A stretch of 64,000 nt of DNA, taken from contig NZ_CP085173.1 in assembly GCF_020616555.1 (NCBI RefSeq), positions 2,739,501 through 2,803,500 on the forward strand. The letters run 5' to 3'. Shown one piece after another: positions 60,899 to 64,000 of the stretch (its first letter is position 1; each line of letters opens with the position of its first letter). The DNA is from Streptomyces longhuiensis (lineage in GTDB: Bacteria > Actinomycetota > Actinomycetes > Streptomycetales > Streptomycetaceae). The position numbers and the translations under genes are program-made. The notes under the pieces are model-generated. The model did no database searches and was not told where the DNA came from. It saw only the letters and a program-made list of their open reading frames with translations.

Positions 60899-60924
60899 CC
60901 TGAGCCCCTCAGGAACGGGCTTTT
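60899..60924 (+). terminator. orphan intrinsic terminator with competing hairpin
   Basis: GAGCCC (60902-60907) pairs with GGGCTT (60917-60922), ending in TTTTT, a plus-strand terminator. CCTGAG (60899-60904) can instead pair with CTCAGG (60908-60913), and the two stems exclude each other. No plus-strand gene ends here; the neighbours are both minus-strand. Confidence 0.5.
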
Positions 60925-60938
60925 TGCAGCGACGCAGA

Positions 60939-61958
60939 TCACTGGAACAAAGCGCTGTAGGCGTTCAGGGCGGGCTGGCCGCCGAGGTGGGCGTACAGGA
61001 CGGTCGCGTCGGGGCCGATCTCGCCCCGGGCCACCAGGTCGATCATCCCGGCCATCGACTTTCCCTCGTACACGGGATCGGTCACCATGCCCTCCGTGCG
61101 GGCGGCCAGTCGCATCGCGCCGAGGGTGGCCTCGTCGGGAACCCCGTACGTCCCGGCGTGATAGCGCTCGTCGAGCTCGACGTCGTCCTCCGTCAGCTCC
61201 CTCCGTACGCCGATGAGCCGGGCCGTGCCCCGGGCGATCCGCAGGATCTGCTCGCGGGTGCGGTCCGGCTCGGCGGAGGCGTCGATACCGAGGATGCGGC
61301 GGGGGCGGCCGCCGGACTCGACGAGCGCCGCGCATCCCGCGATCATCCCCGCCTGGGTCGACCCGGTGACCGAACAGACCACGACGGTGTCGAAGAAGAC
61401 ACCCAGCGCCTGTTCCTGTTCGGCCAGTTCGCAGGCCCACCGGGCGAATCCCAGGCCGCCGAGGCGGTGTTCGGAGCACCCGGCGGGGATCGCGTACGGG
61501 CGGCCGCCCGCCTCCTCCACCTCGCGGACCGCCTGCTCCCAGCTCTCCTTGACGCCGATGCCGAACCCGGCCCGCACCAGGCGCACCTCCGCGCCGGCGA
61601 GCCGGGAGATGAGGATGTTGCCGACCTTGTCGTAGACGGAGTCGGGCCACTCGACCCAACTCTCCTGCACGAGAACGCACTTGAGTCCCGCGCGGGCCGC
61701 GACGGCCGCGACCTGGCGGGTGTGGTTGGACTGCACCCCGCCGATCGACACTAGCGTGTCGCAGCCCTGCGCGAGCGCGTCCGCGACCAGGTACTCCAGC
61801 TTGCGGGTCTTGTTCCCGCCGTAGGCGATCCCGGAGTTGCAGTCCTCCCGCTTGGCCCAGAGGGCGGCCCCGCCGAGGTGCGCGGTGAGCCGGTCCAGCG
61901 GGTGCACGGGCGAGGGGCCGAAGAGCAGGGGGTAGCGCTCGTACGCGTCGATCGTCAC
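60939..61958 (-). CDS. acdS: 1-aminocyclopropane-1-carboxylate deaminase
   Basis: A 339-residue fold-type II PLP enzyme. PLP Lys50 is in [12 protein letters not shown], Ser77 in [10 protein letters not shown], and the ACC-deaminase-specific Tyr-Glu pair is Tyr297-Glu298 in [13 protein letters not shown]-cysteine desulfhydrases usually differ at the Glu. It cleaves the ethylene precursor ACC to 2-oxobutyrate and ammonia, which can lower ethylene in plant hosts. ATG at 61958 follows AGGTCCCG-type spacing with a weak ribosome site. The GntR gene upstream on the same strand is a likely regulator; this linkage is common in actinomycetes. Confidence 0.9.
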   Translation of the reverse strand: MTIDAYERYPLLFGPSPVHPLDRLTAHLGGAALWAKREDCNSGIAYGGNKTRKLEYLVADALAQGCDTLVSIGGVQSNHTRQVAAVAARAGLKCVLVQESWVEWPDSVYDKVGNILISRLAGAEVRLVRAGFGIGVKESWEQAVREVEEAGGRPYAIPAGCSEHRLGGLGFARWACELAEQEQALGVFFDTVVVCSVTGSTQAGMIAGCAALVESGGRPRRILGIDASAEPDRTREQILRIARGTARLIGVRRELTEDDVELDERYHAGTYGVPDEATLGAMRLAARTEGMVTDPVYEGKSMAGMIDLVARGEIGPDATVLYAHLGGQPALNAYSALFQ

Positions 61959-62019
61959 GGGACCTCCCGGGGTCGGTTCGGGGTCGCGGGTGCGGGGACC
62001 CGCCGTGGGTGCCGGCGGA

Positions 62020-62670
62020 CTACACGTCCTCGTCGGCCAGTTCCTCCAGTACGCGCCAGATCTCCGTCGTGATCCGTACCGCGCCCGTCACGTCGCCCGC
62101 GGCGCAGGCGTCGATGAGGCGGGCGTGCGGCTCGGCGGAGCCGCACGCGGCGCCCTGGCCGAAGCGGCGCCGCTCCAGGCGGCGGATGAGCGGCGTGTAG
62201 CGGGCGACGGTGTCGGCCGCGGCGCGGTTGCCCGAGACGCGGACCGGGACGCCGTGCAGCTCGTCGTCCGCGCGCAGGGCAGCGTCCACGTCACCGGCCG
62301 CGACGGCGGCGGCGAACCGCCGGTTGGCCTCGCGCATCGCGTCGGTGTCGGCGCGGGTGAGGCGGGGCACGGCGGTGCGGACGGCGAGCTCGTGCATGGC
62401 GCGTACGACGGCGGCCGCGTCCCGGACGTCGGCCGCCACCAAGGGGGTCACCCTGGTGTGGCTCTGCGGCTTGGTCTCCAGGAGCCCCTCGTCCACGAGC
62501 CGTGAGAACGCCGCGCGGACGGGCGCGCGGGACAGGCCGAGGAGTTCGGCGAGATCCGCGTCACGCACGACCGCGCCGGGCGCGATGTCCCCGCCGACGA
62601 TGGCGTCACGGATCGCGGTGCACGCCTGGTCTCTGAGGAGGGTGCGCTGCACCCGTCGGATGGCCGCCAT
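62020..62670 (-). CDS. GntR family (FadR/FCD) transcriptional regulator
   Basis: A 216-residue regulator. The winged helix runs to about residue 75 ([45 protein letters not shown]) and the FCD effector domain follows ([41 protein letters not shown]), with likely metal-binding His/Asp. It probably controls acdS, whose start is 61 nt downstream of its stop. ATG at 62670 is preceded by TAACAT 8 nt away and lacks a ribosome site, so the mRNA may be leaderless. Confidence 0.9.
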   Translation of the reverse strand: MAAIRRVQRTLLRDQACTAIRDAIVGGDIAPGAVVRDADLAELLGLSRAPVRAAFSRLVDEGLLETKPQSHTRVTPLVAADVRDAAAVVRAMHELAVRTAVPRLTRADTDAMREANRRFAAAVAAGDVDAALRADDELHGVPVRVSGNRAAADTVARYTPLIRRLERRRFGQGAACGSAEPHARLIDACAAGDVTGAVRITTEIWRVLEELADEDV

Positions 62671-62678
62671 GAACTGAA

Positions 62679-62693
62679 ATGTTAGATACCAAT
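62679..62693. promoter_or_regulatory. putative GntR operator overlapping a -10 box
   Basis: ATGTTAGATACCAAT is a near-palindrome of the ATTGGTATACCAAT type bound by FCD regulators. Its minus-strand TAACAT would be the gntR -10 element, so autorepression is plausible. Confidence 0.45.
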
Positions 62694-62838
62694 GGCGTTC
62701 GCGGGAACCCCCCGATGGCTGCCCGGCGTCGCAGTGATCGTCGGCGGCTCTCGGCGGCCCGGGTCTTCCGGGCGTCCCTGCCCGCCGACGGCGAGCCGCG
62801 GTACCGCTGTTCGAAGCCGTACAGGAGGATGGCGTTCC

Positions 62839-63723
62839 ATGGTGCGTCTCGCGGATTACCGCCTCGTCAGTCAGCTCGGCGACAGCGGCACGGGGACCGC
62901 CCACCTGGCTCGCTCCCCCGCGGGCCAGGTCGTGGTGGTCAAGACGGTGCGGGAACCTCTCGCCGCCGAGCCGCTGTTCAGGGCACGGTACCGGTGGGAG
63001 ACGGAGGCGGCGCGGGCCGTGCGGGGGCCCTTCACGGCGGCCGTGCTCGACGCCGATCCCGAGGCGGCGGTGCCCTGGCTCGCGGCCGAGTTCTGCGTGG
63101 GCCCCTCGCTGTCCGAGGCGGTGGCGGCGCTCGGCCTCCCGGACCCTGGCGCTCTCGCCGCGATCGGCGCGTCGCTCGCCGGGGCGCTCACGGCGATCCA
63201 CGCGACGGGGCTCGTGCACGGCGATCTCAAGCCGGCGAACGTCGTCGTGACGCCGGCCGGGCCCAAGGTCGTCGATTTCGGTGTCGCGAAGGCGGCGGTC
63301 CCGGGCGGCGGGACGCCCGGCGTCGGCGAACCGGTCGGCTCCCCCGGCTTCATGGCGCCCGAGCAGATCACCCACGCCGTCCCGGCCGGCGCGCCCGCGG
63401 ACGTGTTCGCCCTCGGCGCGCTGCTCGGCCTCTGCGCGACGGGCCGCAATCCGCACGGCGCGGGCAACGCCCCGCACGTCATCCACCGCACCCTGCACGA
63501 GCAGCCGGACCTCGTCGGCGTCCCGGACCAGGAGTGGGAGGCGTTCCTCGCCCGCTGCCTGGCCAAGTCCCCGTACGCCCGTCCGACGGTTCCCGAGGTC
63601 CTCGCGTGGTGCGTCGCGCGGGCGACCCCGTATCCCTGGTGGGAGCAGGAGGAGGTCGCGGCCCTCATCCACGTGCACGAGGAGTCGCTCGCGGAGCGGC
63701 TGTCGGCGGAGGAGCAGGACTGA
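62839..63723 (+). CDS. soluble Ser/Thr protein kinase domain protein
   Basis: A 294-residue protein that is mostly one Hanks-type kinase domain and has no transmembrane or PASTA segment. The Gly-rich loop is degenerate (LGDSGTGTAHLA), the ATP lysine is Lys35, alpha-C Glu is Glu54, the catalytic loop reads HGDLKPAN (Asp129, Asn134; the usual Arg is Gly) and the metal Asp146 is in VDFGVAK, followed by GSPGFMAPEQ. Key catalytic residues are therefore present, so activity is expected, though the HGD loop suggests activation-loop phosphorylation is not needed. Targets unknown. ATG at 62839 follows AGGAGG at 10 nt. It is convergent with a PhoX-type gene. Confidence 0.88.
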   Translation: MVRLADYRLVSQLGDSGTGTAHLARSPAGQVVVVKTVREPLAAEPLFRARYRWETEAARAVRGPFTAAVLDADPEAAVPWLAAEFCVGPSLSEAVAALGLPDPGALAAIGASLAGALTAIHATGLVHGDLKPANVVVTPAGPKVVDFGVAKAAVPGGGTPGVGEPVGSPGFMAPEQITHAVPAGAPADVFALGALLGLCATGRNPHGAGNAPHVIHRTLHEQPDLVGVPDQEWEAFLARCLAKSPYARPTVPEVLAWCVARATPYPWWEQEEVAALIHVHEESLAERLSAEEQD

Positions 63724-63738
63724 CCCGGGAGCGACCGC

Positions 63739-63773
63739 GGCCGGCGCGCACGACGGGTGCGTGCGCGCCGGCC
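63739..63773. terminator. bidirectional hairpin between kinase and phoX-like genes
   Basis: A perfect 13-bp stem (63739-63751 with 63761-63773), 9-nt loop, between convergent genes. Confidence 0.8.
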
Positions 63774-63807
63774 GGAGGTCACTCGCCGGTCGGTCCGGCG
63801 AGCGCGC

Positions 63808-64000
63808 TCAGTTCGAGCGCTGGCGCTTCCACGGCCCCGTGATGGCGAGCATGATGCCCGGGGTCTGGATGTTCGCGTAGAGGGTCCGACCGTCGGGCGA
63901 GAACGTGACGCCGGTGAACTCGCTGTACTCCGGCTCCTGTTCGGTGCCGATGTTCAGCTCGTTGCGCGCGATCGGGTACGTGCGTCCGCTGTCGGTCGCG
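63808..64000 (-). CDS. PhoX/DUF839-like alkaline phosphatase, C-terminal end only
   Basis: Only the last 64 codons are in the window; the gene continues past the right edge. The visible tail, PEYSEFTGVTFSPDGRTLYANIQTPGIMLAITGPWKRQRSN, is shown here in parts: FTGVTFSPDGRTL, YANIQTPGIMLAITGPW. It is the characteristic last blade of PhoX-family (DUF839) proteins, calcium-dependent secreted phosphatases of beta-propeller fold. Whether it is an active alkaline phosphatase or a paralogue cannot be judged from the tail. Confidence 0.8.
   Translation of the reverse strand, partial: ATDSGRTYPIARNELNIGTEQEPEYSEFTGVTFSPDGRTLYANIQTPGIMLAITGPWKRQRSN

Noticed and set aside
1..64000. Mobile elements, CRISPR arrays, tRNA or rRNA genes
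   Set aside because: No transposase or integrase motifs, no regular repeat-spacer arrays and no cloverleaf or rRNA sequence were noticed on either strand.

Overview
The window is ordinary Streptomyces chromosome. It is very G+C-rich with strong G/C third-codon bias, many genes start with GTG, adjacent genes often overlap by 1-11 nt, and every recognisable protein is of actinomycete type. From memory, the order phosphate transporter (pitH2) - cobalamin cluster - LAETG-anchored protein - ectABCD matches the SCO1845 to SCO1867 region of S. coelicolor. I see no rRNA, tRNA, insertion sequence, phage gene or CRISPR array.

Layout. 1-2.5 kb: a truncated alpha/beta hydrolase, a class II aldolase and a secreted GH25 lysozyme. 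2.6-4.2 kb: a Pit phosphate transporter behind a PHO-box-like repeat, then a strong hairpin. 4.3-22.4 kb: a cobalamin riboswitch and twelve B12 genes in two runs, cbiB-cobQ-cobN-chlID-cobO-cobB-cobI and cobM-cobL-cbiG/cobJ-cbiX-cobC. A divergent ZIP transporter and a 25-bp tandem repeat separate the runs. The gene set mixes 'aerobic' (CobN, ChlID) and 'anaerobic' (CbiG, CbiX) enzymes and lacks several steps. 22.5-26.1 kb: a sortase-anchored surface protein, an amidohydrolase and a class V aminotransferase. 26.1-29.7 kb: an A+T-rich promoter region and ectABCD (ectoine and 5-hydroxyectoine synthesis). 29.8-31.5 kb: a divergent OYE reductase / Cys-rich MarR pair around an operator. 31.6-37.2 kb: a minus-strand run ending the set with ketoglutarate semialdehyde dehydrogenase, facing an IclR regulator. 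37.3-41.8 kb: a membrane protein, a two-component system and a penicillin-binding protein. 41.8-48.8 kb: an NCS2 purine permease whose ribosome binding site lies inside a perfect 13-bp hairpin, a secreted HAD phosphatase, a TIGR03086 protein, an MFS exporter and an S37 peptidase. 48.8-53.7 kb: a sugar-acid island (uncharacterised Cys-motif protein, ketodeoxyglucarate dehydratase, uronate dehydrogenase) and a diaminopimelate-decarboxylase paralogue. 53.8-59.1 kb: eight same-strand, helically phased ACGGGC motifs, then a DeoR regulator, an ABC sugar importer without ATPase, and a zinc sugar-alcohol dehydrogenase. 59.1-64 kb: TerD, a small Tudor-like protein, ACC deaminase with its GntR regulator, a soluble Ser/Thr kinase, and the 3' end of a PhoX-type phosphatase.

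How the parts relate. Cobalamin genes are probably repressed by B12 through the riboswitch. The uronate dehydrogenase, ketodeoxyglucarate dehydratase and ketoglutarate semialdehyde dehydrogenase would together carry uronate to 2-oxoglutarate if a glucarate dehydratase is encoded elsewhere. The least explained items are the phased ACGGGC array, the permease leader hairpin, the CFCPSC-motif protein coupled to the dehydratase, and an orphan terminator at 60.9 kb. All functional calls are by reading protein motifs; no database search was run.
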